Assembly (NCBI RefSeq): GCF_001703635.1
Contig: NZ_LQZT01000001.1
Location: 23,875 to 87,874 of the forward strand
Direction of reading: 5' to 3'
DNA length: 64,000 bases
Source: Parahoeflea olei
Lineage (GTDB): Bacteria; Pseudomonadota; Alphaproteobacteria; Rhizobiales; Rhizobiaceae
A program made the translations under genes and the position numbers. Below, piece after piece: positions 57,301 through 64,000 of the stretch. Below the pieces are notes generated by a model, which was not told where the DNA came from, ran no database searches, and saw only the letters and a program-made list of their open reading frames with translations. The first letter of the stretch is position 1; every line of letters begins with the position of its first letter.

Positions 57301-57460
57301 AGCGGATCGCGTTGATCAGCCGGGTCGCGCGCGCGTCGATCGCCTGGTTCTGCTCCTCGGTGAAACTGAGGGTCTCGCAGAATTCGGTGACCAGCCGGTC
57401 GTCATCCGGCGCATGCGGCGCGTGAAAGGCCGTCAGAGGTGGCTGAGATGTGGCTTCCAT
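54350..57460 (-). CDS. putA: Bifunctional proline dehydrogenase / 1-pyrroline-5-carboxylate dehydrogenase
   Basis: 1036 residues. Proline dehydrogenase (TIM barrel) around 110-430, with RLVKGAYWDTEIKRAQ and RIYAPVGGYRDLLAYLVRRLLENG; aldehyde dehydrogenase domain ~510-1000 with the catalytic Glu in ETGGLN (~793) and Cys in GQRCSALR (~825). Oxidises proline to glutamate via FAD and NAD. The ribbon-helix-helix repressor domain of enteric PutA is absent; regulation falls to the divergent putR instead. ATG 57460 is chosen by the conserved start MEATSQPPLTAF. Confidence 0.97.
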   Translation of the reverse strand: MEATSQPPLTAFHAPHAPDDDRLVTEFCETLSFTEEQNQAIDARATRLINAIRSEAGQMGGVEDFLRDYGLSTREGLALMVLAEALLRVPDSMTQDRLIEDKLREGGWSSHESKGDTWFVSASAWALAMSARVIDPGETPEGVMRGLVKRMGMPTVRTATRQAMRFLGHHFVLGETIEDALGRAAKNETRGYRHSYDMLGEGARTREDARRYYKSYASAITAIGKVAAKRSSRRTLPDRPGISVKLSALHPRYLATHRDQVLAELVPDVVSLAQMAKAHDLNFTVDAEEVDRLELSLDVIDRVFADPSLADWDGFGLAIQAYQKRAHQVVDHVAALCRQHERRMMVRLVKGAYWDTEIKRAQERGLDGYAVFTRKAATDLSYLACARKLLDLRDVLYPQFATHNALTIATILEMAGTPEGFEFQRLHGMGEQAYETLRKGNDTVACRIYAPVGGYRDLLAYLVRRLLENGANTSFVAVAGDKSVPVETLLERPDVKLGLADGKTAHNSRIPLPPAIYPDRANSRGLEFGDRFQLATLLEGMSKATQTVEAGPLAPGTGGETREIRSPSDPTNVIGTVRFADPDVVDKAVAVAARGFRSWSRTDVGIRSAALDRAADLLESRRDRFMALLSAEAGKTLDDGIAEVREAVDFLRYYAARSREMFSDMRAMPGPTGESNRLGWRGRGVFVCISPWNFPLAIFLGQVSAGLAAGNAVIAKPAEQTPLIAHEAVSLMHEAGVPKDVLLCLPGAGDVGAALTAHPKIGGVAFTGSTETARAINRTLAAKDGPIVPFIAETGGLNAMIVDATALPEQVADDVVMSAFRSAGQRCSALRLLFVQEDVCTRMIGMIEGAARELKIGNPSDPATDIGPVIDEAQREMLAGHIAAISKTETLIYAGEAPDKGLFFAPHIVELRDASALDCEVFGPILHVVRYRAKDLDKVLDAIDATGFGLTLGVHSRIEATVRKVVDRLDTGNVYVNRNMIGAVVGTQPFGGSGLSGTGFKAGGPHYLMRFAQEQAVSVNTAAAGGDAGLIAMGDG

Positions 57461-57572
57461 GACTTTCTCCCGTGGATGACACAAGCTATCGCTTGATATG
57501 CCGCATTTCTCCCCATATATTGGCAAATATACGGGTTTTTTAACTGCAAAATGCTTATTCCACGGAGATTTC
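57461..57572. promoter_or_regulatory. putA-putR divergent control region
   Basis: 112 AT-rich bases between divergent starts. The near-palindrome TATATTGGCAAATATA at 57516-57531 is an attractive Lrp-type operator, roughly centred in the interval. CCGCATTT and GCAAAATGC may be secondary half-sites. Confidence 0.65.
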
Positions 57573-58034
57573 ATGAAGGAAATCGACCGAATCGACCGAA
57601 AGATACTCCGCGCCGTCCAGGACGACGGACGGCTGAGCAATCTCGAACTTGCCGAGAAGATCAGCCTTTCGCCGACCGCCACCGCCGAACGGCTCAAGCG
57701 CCTCAACCGGGACGGCTACATCACAGGCTACACCGCGCGGCTTTCGCCCGAAAGGCTTGACCGGGGAATGCTGGTTTTCGTCGAGGTCAAACTCGACAAG
57801 ACCACACCCGACATTTTCGATGCGTTCGCCCGGGCTGTCCAGAAATCCGACGACGTGATGGAGTGCCATATGGTCGCAGGCGGGTTCGACTATCTGGTCA
57901 AGGCGCGGGTAAAGGGCATGGAGGCCTACCGGGCGTTTCTCGCGGAAGTGATCCTCTCGCTGCCGGGCGTGCGCGAGACCCATACCTATGCGGTCATGGA
58001 AGAGGTCAAAAACACGGGTAAAATACCCGTGTGA
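57573..58034 (+). CDS. putR: Lrp/AsnC-family proline utilisation regulator
   Basis: 153 residues starting MKEIDRIDRKILRAVQDDGR. N-terminal HTH (LAEKISLSPTATAERLKRL), then the RAM ligand domain (SDDVMECHMVAGGFDYLVKARV, LPGVRETHTYAVMEEVK). A CGGAGATTT ribosome site precedes the ATG. Position divergent from putA identifies it as the proline-responsive activator used in place of PutA autoregulation. Confidence 0.93.
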   Translation: MKEIDRIDRKILRAVQDDGRLSNLELAEKISLSPTATAERLKRLNRDGYITGYTARLSPERLDRGMLVFVEVKLDKTTPDIFDAFARAVQKSDDVMECHMVAGGFDYLVKARVKGMEAYRAFLAEVILSLPGVRETHTYAVMEEVKNTGKIPV

Positions 58035-58162
58035 ATGTTTACATTCATCTGGATGTTCTGTTTCCTGCGGTGCATAGTCTCCAGAACCGCAACAAATTCA
58101 GCTTACTGCCACTCCTGAGCAAGTTGTGGGCTAAGTCTCTGGAGGATTGGGATCTGGTTGTC

Positions 58163-58894
58163 ATGACGGAGTTAGAAGCGATGGAAAGCCCTCCCGATCT
58201 GCTTTGCAGGGTAACTGCGCTCAAGACCGAAGCCGAGCTGTCAGACTTCTTGCGCGATGTGGTCGCGGATTTCGATCTGAAGGGCTTCATGGTGATCAAC
58301 ATCCCGGCCGCCCTCGACGAGAAACTGTCGCCCCGCATCGTCCTGTCGGACCTGCCGGAAGGCTTCCTGCACGAATATGACGAGCTTGGCCTGCTCAAGA
58401 ACTCCCCGGTGTTCGAGGGCCTGCGCCGGTCCACCGCCCCGGTCATGTGGAGCACCAAGGTGGCGAGCCTTGGCCGTCCGCCCGAGGAGGTCGACGGGGC
58501 GCTGCAGATCTTCGCGCGCCACGGGCTGTCGATGAGCGTGTATTTCCCGGTTCACGGCACCCTGGGACGACGCGCCGTGGTCGGCTTCCTGGGCAACCGC
58601 CCGCTTCTCAGCCGCAACGAACTGGGCGAGCTCGGGATCGTCGTCATGCATGCCTATGACGTCTATTCGAAGCTCAAGGCGCAGACCGAATCCGCATCCG
58701 CGTCGCTGACGGCGCGCGAACTCGAGATCCTGCACTGGGCCTCCTGCGGCAAGACCTCCATGGAGATCGCCGCGATCACCTCCCTCTCCGATCACACGAT
58801 CAATTCCTACATGACCAGCGCCATGCGCAAGCTCGACTGCGTGAACCGCACGCATCTGGTGGCCAAGGCGCTTCGGCTGCATCTCATCAGCTGA
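58163..58894 (+). CDS. LuxR solo regulator with autoinducer-binding-like domain
   Basis: 243 residues from ATG 58163. Residues ~10-165 resemble the autoinducer-binding domain: HEYDELGLLKNSPVFEGLRR then PVMW. The aspartate that contacts acyl-homoserine lactone in TraR (D in DP) is Ser81 before Pro82, whereas Trp96 is kept. Residues ~180-243 are a LuxR HTH (LTARELEILHWASCGKTSMEIA, then HTINSYMTSAMRKLD). No luxI nearby. An alternative GTG at 58031 would overlap the putR stop; the start is uncertain. Confidence 0.85.
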   Translation: MTELEAMESPPDLLCRVTALKTEAELSDFLRDVVADFDLKGFMVINIPAALDEKLSPRIVLSDLPEGFLHEYDELGLLKNSPVFEGLRRSTAPVMWSTKVASLGRPPEEVDGALQIFARHGLSMSVYFPVHGTLGRRAVVGFLGNRPLLSRNELGELGIVVMHAYDVYSKLKAQTESASASLTARELEILHWASCGKTSMEIAAITSLSDHTINSYMTSAMRKLDCVNRTHLVAKALRLHLIS

Positions 58895-58923
58895 GCGGGT
58901 TTCTCCGTCGGAAAGACTGTCCC

Positions 58924-59403
58924 GTGTTCAGGTTTGTCGTCTCAGAGGCCGACGCCGCATCGGCCGATATCGCCGATGCTTGCACCCCCCGGGCCGGGCT
59001 CGCCTCGCCGGCGCCAGCCACGGTCGGATACTGGCGCGCCGACCTCGAAACCGGCCATGTGTTCTGGTCGCGCTGCCATTTCGATCTCTACGACATGCTC
59101 TACACGAGCGGACCGGTGAACCTGACCGAAGCCTATTCCCGGGTTCACCCCGACGACCTGGGCCTGATGCTCGAACTGATCGAACACGCGGCATCGCAGA
59201 AGACCGGCTTTCACACCGTGCTCAGGCTGATCCGCCCGCGCGGCGCGATCCATGTCCGCTCGACGGCGCGCTACCGCCTCGCCGTCACCGGGCGCGAGGA
59301 ACTGGTCGGCCTCTGCGAGGAGATCCCGCACCAGCTCCGCCTCGTCGGCATGGCGGCAGAAGACCCGGCTCCGGCAAGCCTTGGTCCGCGGGGCGCTGCC
59401 TGA
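58924..59403 (+). CDS. Stand-alone PAS-domain protein
   Basis: 159 residues from a GTG. Residues ~35-140 form a PAS_3-type fold: GYWRADLETGHVFWSRCHFDLYDM, VHPDDLGLMLELIEHAASQKTGFHTVLRLIRPRGAIHV in parts, and ELVGLCEEI. No kinase, cyclase or receiver domain follows; the tail is Pro/Ala-rich. It lies 30 bases after the LuxR stop and may act as its co-sensor. Short and partly truncated for a signalling protein. Confidence 0.65.
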   Translation: MFRFVVSEADAASADIADACTPRAGLASPAPATVGYWRADLETGHVFWSRCHFDLYDMLYTSGPVNLTEAYSRVHPDDLGLMLELIEHAASQKTGFHTVLRLIRPRGAIHVRSTARYRLAVTGREELVGLCEEIPHQLRLVGMAAEDPAPASLGPRGAA

Positions 59404-59415
59404 TCCCTCGGCCGG

Positions 59416-60528
59416 TCAGCGCTCGAGAATGTCGCGCATTTCCACCAGGTTGGACCGCACCCGAAGCACGTAGAACCCCATCGTCGCCAGATGCGACGGC
59501 ATGATCCAGCTTGACTCGTTGCCGTTGGAGATGATGAACGGCGTCATGTCGAGCGCCGAGCGCAGCTGCTCCGCCGTGCGATTCCAGACGATATCGATGC
59601 GCCGGTCGTTGTAGACATCCGCGAAGTCCGACTGCGTCGCCCGGAGAAGCCCGTAATAGGCATAGAGCTGGCCATAGGTGAACCAGAAACGGTCATCGGC
59701 GCGCGCATCCAGCCATCCCGCATTGCTCGCTTCCATTTGCTGCCTCAGGATGTCGGAGGTCGAGCCGATGTCGCCGGTGATGCGGTCGAGGAACTGCAGC
59801 AGATTGTCCGCCCGCGCGTCGAACTCGCCGGTGCATTTTTCGAGTTCCCCGTTGAAGGCGGTGAGCGCGCGCAGCGCTTCGCGCTGCCGCTCCGGCGTCG
59901 AGGGCTGCACGAAAGGCGGCGAGAAGGTCAACCACCAGGCATCCTCGTCATAGGCCATGGCCTGACGCGCGTTCTGCAGATTCTGGTTGATCTGGGAGGT
60001 GCCGCGCACGCGGCCGAGCCGGTCGACCAGTTCCACGGTCGTGCGCCGGATCACCTGGTTGATGCCCAGCTGAAACGCCGCCTTGTTGTCGAGGAAGGGC
60101 GTGTACTTCCACTCGAGCCCGAACAGCCCGGCCTTCGACAGCGGCATCGAGGGCACCCAGGTGTTCTGGTTGATGTTGAAGTCGATCAGGTCTCCGGTCA
60201 CCTGCACGATTGCCGAAGGCGCGCACTGCGCCGGATTGGCGGGATCCAGCGGCTGGCCCGGGCTCACGGTGCGGGAGGCAAACTCGTAGCGATCGGGATA
60301 ATCGGGATTGTAATTGGTCCAGCGCTCCGCCACCCAGATGAAATGCCCGTATCCGGCGACCAGCAGCACAAGCACGACCAGGACCGGAATCCGCACCAAC
60401 CATCCGCGCCGGCTATACCAGCCGGCGACCGTGACGAACGGCCAGAGGATTGCCGCGATCACCACGCCGAAGCCGCGCCCGATCGCATGGAAGATGCGTT
60501 CGAAAAACTCAATCACCGGGTCAAGCAT
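59416..60528 (-). CDS. DUF2333 family membrane-anchored protein
   Basis: 370 residues. Two nearby hydrophobic segments (GFGVVIAAILWPFVTVAGWY and RIPVLVVLVLLVAGYGHFIW, ~15-62), then a periplasmic helical domain with TGDLIDFNINQNTWVPSMP, the DUF2333 signature. The ATG at 60528 overlaps the upstream stop by 8 bases; an in-frame TTG at 60546 is not preferred. Function unknown; linked with a DUF6638-like gene and an AAA ATPase. Confidence 0.85.
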   Translation of the reverse strand: MLDPVIEFFERIFHAIGRGFGVVIAAILWPFVTVAGWYSRRGWLVRIPVLVVLVLLVAGYGHFIWVAERWTNYNPDYPDRYEFASRTVSPGQPLDPANPAQCAPSAIVQVTGDLIDFNINQNTWVPSMPLSKAGLFGLEWKYTPFLDNKAAFQLGINQVIRRTTVELVDRLGRVRGTSQINQNLQNARQAMAYDEDAWWLTFSPPFVQPSTPERQREALRALTAFNGELEKCTGEFDARADNLLQFLDRITGDIGSTSDILRQQMEASNAGWLDARADDRFWFTYGQLYAYYGLLRATQSDFADVYNDRRIDIVWNRTAEQLRSALDMTPFIISNGNESSWIMPSHLATMGFYVLRVRSNLVEMRDILER

Positions 60529-61822
60529 CGTCCTGGTTTCCTTCAAGTCCGTAGAGCCGCGACCTGAACGCGGCCTTGTTGTTCAGATAAGTCGTCGACA
60601 GCACATCCACAACATGGGCCCGATAGCTTTCGGAATATCCGTCATAGGACTCGTAAAAGCCCTGCTTGTCAAAGACGAAGCGGGTGACGAAATCGAACGG
60701 CGCAAGCCGCGCGAGCAGCCGGTTGACGAGCCATTGGTCGGCATGGTCCGGCATGGCCCGGCACAGCATCAGCCGGCGCTCGGGCCGCACCTCGCGCATC
60801 TTCACCTGCCCGGTCGCGCTCACCTCGCGCAAGGCCTCCTGGAAGAAGGGATAGATCCCCTCCTCGGCGATCCGCGCCGCGTTGCGATGCATCCAGGTCT
60901 GCAGCCACACCCGGTCGGCACGGGCGAAGTCGGCTTCGGGATCGATGCGGCCGATCAGATCGGTGACCGCCATTTCGGCGCGCAGGGTGAAGAACCCCGA
61001 AGCCTCGACCCAGGACGCGCGCGGCAGCTGCAGCCGCCCGGAGCCCGAGAGATAATCGAAGATCCGGACGTGGTCGGCGATGTCGATATAGCTCACTTCC
61101 CATGGCCGCGACCGCCGGAAGCCCGGCGCCTGGTGATCGCAGATCACCGTGGAGGTGCGCTCGTCGCGGAAGATGAACACCCCGCCGAAATGATTGGCCC
61201 AGTAGGAGCGATGCGGAAAGACCAGCTTGTCGGGGACCAGCGCGTTCTGGCGGATGTCGCCGGTTTCGCGCGCGAGCTCGACCATGCGGGAAAGCATCGC
61301 GTCGTCGCGCCAGCCGTCCTTCGAGGTCTTGAGGCGGTCGATCAGGCCGCGCAGTTCGGTGGCCTTGCCGAGCATGTTTTCCGCCGACAGCACCCGGAAG
61401 CGGACCTCCTCGATCGACAAGAGGTCCTCGACCCCGCTGACCACGTCGACCGGCTCCTCGATCTCGCCATAGAGCGCGTCCTTGATCGTCACCGCCGAGA
61501 CGGCGCGGCGATTGCCGTCGAAGAATTCGTGCATCAGCCCGGCGGTGTTGGAAAACTGGGTATGGACCACCGGCAGGTTCTCCTGCTCGGGCGTCAGGAT
61601 CACGAAGCGGCGGTTGACCCCGTTCGGGTCGAGATACTGGACGTCGCCCAGTTCCTCGGCGATCTCGGGCGAGAACCCGGTCATGTCGATCCGGAAGTTT
61701 TCGAGCCTCGTCTCCGGCAGCCCGAAGGCCGCAAGCGCCTTGTTGTAGCGCGCGACCAGATGCGGCTGGTCGACACTCATCAACCGCCCGTAGATCAGTT
61801 CGTTTTCGATGAGACGTTTCAC
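60521..61822 (-). CDS. DUF6638-like uncharacterised protein
   Basis: 433 residues starting GTG at 61822 (protein MKRLIENELIYGRLM). The sequence has no membrane segment and no known catalytic motif; it contains DMTGFSPEIAEELGDVQYLDP and LFPHRSYWANHFGGVF-like stretches I associate with DUF6638, though that assignment is from memory. Its GTG overlaps the stop of the VapC remnant. Conserved neighbour of DUF2333 and an AAA ATPase. Confidence 0.7.
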   Translation of the reverse strand: MKRLIENELIYGRLMSVDQPHLVARYNKALAAFGLPETRLENFRIDMTGFSPEIAEELGDVQYLDPNGVNRRFVILTPEQENLPVVHTQFSNTAGLMHEFFDGNRRAVSAVTIKDALYGEIEEPVDVVSGVEDLLSIEEVRFRVLSAENMLGKATELRGLIDRLKTSKDGWRDDAMLSRMVELARETGDIRQNALVPDKLVFPHRSYWANHFGGVFIFRDERTSTVICDHQAPGFRRSRPWEVSYIDIADHVRIFDYLSGSGRLQLPRASWVEASGFFTLRAEMAVTDLIGRIDPEADFARADRVWLQTWMHRNAARIAEEGIYPFFQEALREVSATGQVKMREVRPERRLMLCRAMPDHADQWLVNRLLARLAPFDFVTRFVFDKQGFYESYDGYSESYRAHVVDVLSTTYLNNKAAFRSRLYGLEGNQDDA

Positions 61823-61992
61823 GAGACCCGCTTTTCGATACGCACGATACCCAACTCTCTTGCCGCCCTGTTTATCGCCTTGTCGAGTGTGGCCAGCGCG
61901 ACCTGCCGACGCCGCGCGATTTCCAGATAGGTGGTATCCTCGTCAGGAAACTGCCACGCAAAGACAACAGAGGCGTCGACGACAAAGCTCAA
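61819..61992 (-). pseudogene. Internally deleted VapC toxin remnant
   Basis: 57 residues from a TTG that overlaps the antitoxin stop (TTGA). It opens with a normal PIN N-terminus (FVVDASVVFAWQFPDED) and passes directly into the normal PIN C-terminus (TTYLEIARRRQVALATLDKA), so about 70-80 central residues, including the second catalytic acid region, are missing in frame. The frame still ends in register with the next gene. Such a deletion should destroy nuclease activity. Confidence 0.8.
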
Positions 61993-62237
61993 AACCGCCG
62001 GCCTTCCTCGATCATCTCCTTGATCGAGGCGCCGTCCAGCGTGTTGCCGGTCCGGTTTGCACGGACCCACGCAATCGCGGCGCGAACCCGCTCGGTCGAG
62101 TGGGCGTCGCCCGCGGCCGCGACCAGTCTTGCAACCGGCTTGCCGTCGCGCGTGATGGTGACTTCCTCGCCGCGTTCGACCCGGTCGACGAGCGCGCTGA
62201 GACGGCTGCCAGCCTCGCCAATTCCAACCTCGTCCAT
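61989..62237 (-). CDS. Type II antitoxin, Phd/YefM family
   Basis: 82 residues from ATG 62237: MDEVGIGEAGSRLSALVDR, then GEEVTITRDGKPVARLV, the Phd/YefM core. A CTGGAG site lies 6 bases before the ATG. It is intact, while the downstream toxin is internally deleted, so it may persist for operator binding or to protect against other toxins. Confidence 0.85.
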   Translation of the reverse strand: MDEVGIGEAGSRLSALVDRVERGEEVTITRDGKPVARLVAAAGDAHSTERVRAAIAWVRANRTGNTLDGASIKEMIEEGRRF

Positions 62238-62355
62238 GACCGACTCCAGTTCCGGCTCCCAAGCCTTCAATATAAGCGCCAACCGGCCCTGAAACAATTA
62301 CGGGTCAAACCGGAACGCCCGGGAGTGCCGATGCCCAGATCCCGGCTCCGCGCGA

Positions 62356-64000
62356 TCACTGGTTCCAGGTTCCCCTGGCTTTCATCGCCTCGATCTCGCG
62401 GATCGCGCGTTCGCGCTGGCGCTCGCGGCGGATGATGTCGTCGACGGCGGTGGCGTCGGCGCGGTCGGTGTAGCGGAACTCGGAATCGGCGTAGCGGTTG
62501 ATTTCCTGCAGCACCATCTCGATGGTGAAGGGCTTGCGCAGCTCGGAGATCATCGAGAGCTTCTCGTCATAAGGCTTGTGCATGAAGGCGCTGGCCGTCT
62601 CGAACCAGGCGTCAGGCAGGTCGATGTCCATCGCCCGCATCTTGATCGCGTCGGTGATGTTCTTGATCGCCCGGCCGGTAAAGCGCGGCTCGGCGAGCTT
62701 GATGCGGTGCAGATAGGCACCGATATCGGCGAGGGTCTCGATCCGGCCGTTGTCCTTCTCGAAGGCTTCCCACACCGCAAGCAGCCCCTCTTCCTGCGGC
62801 CGGTCATGGCCGTCATAGGAACGCGCGACCGCCCGCTTGATCTCCTGGCTCGCAAACAAGTCGTGATCGCCGAGCGGGATCTTGTGGTTCTTGCCCGCGA
62901 GCAGCGCGAAGATGTCGATGTAATCGTCGAGCGACTGCGGCCCGTCGACAAGCCAGCGAGCGCCGGCGCGTTGCCTGAGCGCATCGTCGACATTCTCCGG
63001 ATAGTTCGAGAACATGCCGAACGAGCAATTGCCGCGGACGACGGTCGAGGCGCCGGCGAAGGCTTCCATCAGCACCGCGGTGACTTCCTGCTGGCCCGCG
63101 GATGCCCGGTCGTCGGAGCGCTTGGCTGCAACCTGGTCGATGTCGTCGATGGTGCCGAAGCCGATCGCACGCGGGTCGAGCACATGATCGACGAAGGCCT
63201 TGCAGTTCTGCCCGGACTTGCCCTGATACGACGAGATCTGGTCGACGCCGAAATTCTCGTAGTGGAACGGGTAGCCCGCCACCTCGCAATAATCGTTGAT
63301 CATGCCGGCGAGCATCTGGATCAGGATGGTCTTGCCGGTGCCCGGCGCACCGTCGCCGATGAAGGTGAACAGGAATCCGCCGAGCTCGACGAAGGGGTTC
63401 AGCTGCCGCTCGAAATCATAGGCGACGATCATCCGCGCGAGCCGCATCGCCTGGTGCTTGGCGAGATGGTTGCCGATGATCTCGTTCGGTTTCTTGAAGC
63501 TCATCGTCAGCGGCTTGCGGCGCTCGCCGGGCGCGACGTCGAAGCCGTCGAGCGTGAAACCGTCGCTTTCGAGCTTGAGATGCGTCTGGGCGAAGGCGGA
63601 AAGCGCCTCGAAGCGCGCGCGCCGGCTCAGAAGCCCCTCGATCGCCACCCGCGCGAGCGCCCGCGCCCGCGCCGTCATCGCGCTCTCGTCGGGCGCGCCG
63701 GCGATCGCCTGGTCGAGCGCGGCGACGATCGATTTCAGCGCATCCTGCGGGGTGTCGAACTGGTAATCGGGCTCCGCGGTGTCCGCCACCGGCTCGCTCT
63801 CGCCGTCGACGGTCTGGAGAAGATAGGCCGCAAGCGTGAAGGCCGCCACATAGGCCGAGGCCGCAAGCAGCCGCCGGAAGCGGTCCGCGTCAGCGCCTTC
63901 GAGCGGGGCTGCGGTATTGCGCGCCTGCAGCGTTTCGAGGTCGGTCTGCCGGGAGAACATCTCGGCCACGGCGAGTGCGACCGCAATGCCGCGCCGGGTG
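62356..64000 (-). CDS. AAA-family ATPase, N-terminus outside the window
   Basis: The frame is open to the right edge. From GTG 63969 it encodes 537 residues, and upstream codons TRRGIAVALAVAEMF are plausible coding sequence, so the true start may be outside. A hydrophobic stretch lies near 35-50. Walker A is GDGAPGTGKTILIQ, Walker B-like GTIDDIDQVAAKR, and GNCSFGMFSNYPENVDDALRQRAGARW is an AAA-type pore/sensor region. It is an AAA ATPase of unknown role, located upstream of the DUF6638 and DUF2333 genes. Confidence 0.85.
   Translation of the reverse strand, partial: TRRGIAVALAVAEMFSRQTDLETLQARNTAAPLEGADADRFRRLLAASAYVAAFTLAAYLLQTVDGESEPVADTAEPDYQFDTPQDALKSIVAALDQAIAGAPDESAMTARARALARVAIEGLLSRRARFEALSAFAQTHLKLESDGFTLDGFDVAPGERRKPLTMSFKKPNEIIGNHLAKHQAMRLARMIVAYDFERQLNPFVELGGFLFTFIGDGAPGTGKTILIQMLAGMINDYCEVAGYPFHYENFGVDQISSYQGKSGQNCKAFVDHVLDPRAIGFGTIDDIDQVAAKRSDDRASAGQQEVTAVLMEAFAGASTVVRGNCSFGMFSNYPENVDDALRQRAGARWLVDGPQSLDDYIDIFALLAGKNHKIPLGDHDLFASQEIKRAVARSYDGHDRPQEEGLLAVWEAFEKDNGRIETLADIGAYLHRIKLAEPRFTGRAIKNITDAIKMRAMDIDLPDAWFETASAFMHKPYDEKLSMISELRKPFTIEMVLQEINRYADSEFRYTDRADATAVDDIIRRERQRERAIREIEAMKARGTWNQ

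Noticed and set aside
54326..57496. 1056-codon plus-strand open frame opposite putA
   Set aside because: Antisense shadow of putA: His/Arg/Gln-rich, no motif. putA has all catalytic residues.

Overview
The window is gene-dense, high-GC bacterial chromosome with very few non-coding stretches. A fused anthranilate synthase TrpE(G) preceded by a Trp-rich leader peptide, a small DUF1127 protein, DUF1285, DUF58/DUF4159 genes, PutA controlled by an Lrp-type PutR, and an oxygen-dependent HemF close to TrmL all point to an alphaproteobacterium of the order Rhizobiales/Hyphomicrobiales. A probable glucosylglycerol operon suggests a salt-exposed or marine lifestyle; that last point is inference. Housekeeping genes dominate and no phage, integrase, IS element, rRNA, tRNA or CRISPR array was seen.

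Layout. 1-5.2 kb: three tandem paralogous ABC exporters on the minus strand, the first cut by the window edge. 5.5-10.3 kb: trmL, a VOC protein divergent from soxR with a SoxR box between its promoter elements, a VapBC pair, hemF, a J-domain protein and a DUF1059 protein. 10.3-12.8 kb: a coupled operon DUF1285-NUDIX-CCA nucleotidyltransferase. 13-19.8 kb: an aerotolerance-like operon MoxR-DUF58-BatA/DUF4159-large vWA membrane protein. 19.8-21.8 kb: EamA transporter and DUF1127 divergent from a GcvA-like LysR regulator. 21.9-25.3 kb: gpsA-HAD phosphatase-ggpS, a complete predicted route from dihydroxyacetone phosphate to glucosylglycerol apart from the sugar donor. 25.5-34.4 kb: GNAT, glutathionyl-hydroquinone reductase, an ABC-2 exporter pair, a small AT-richer patch with a tiny ORF, NUDIX, metallophosphoesterase, a tail-anchored protein, a hydrolase and leuA. 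34.9-40 kb: a second toxin-antitoxin pair with a perfect operator palindrome, an intergenic palindromic repeat, GNAT, rsgA, a ClpP-like protease and a DEAD-box helicase.

40.5-50 kb: a cobalamin riboswitch with a CbiM-like protein, a threonine dehydratase-like enzyme, and a trp leader/attenuator driving trpE(G), whose message runs on into a cytochrome c and a cation efflux protein; then DUF1206, PAP2 phosphatase, DUF4342, a short membrane peptide and an extensin-like protein. 50-59.4 kb: fhs, an unclassified 741-residue STAND-like ATPase, putA divergent from putR, and a LuxR solo plus a PAS-only protein behind putR. 59.4-64 kb: a set of uncharacterised genes (AAA ATPase, DUF6638-like, DUF2333) on one strand, with a Phd-type antitoxin and an internally deleted VapC toxin lodged between the first two.

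The most unusual items are the orphan STAND-like ATPase, the AAA/DUF6638/DUF2333 set with its embedded toxin remnant, the compact glucosylglycerol operon, the trp-attenuated operon ending in cytochrome c and cation efflux genes, and the LuxR solo lacking the acyl-homoserine-lactone-binding aspartate. All family names come from reading motifs and remembered family features; no database search was possible.
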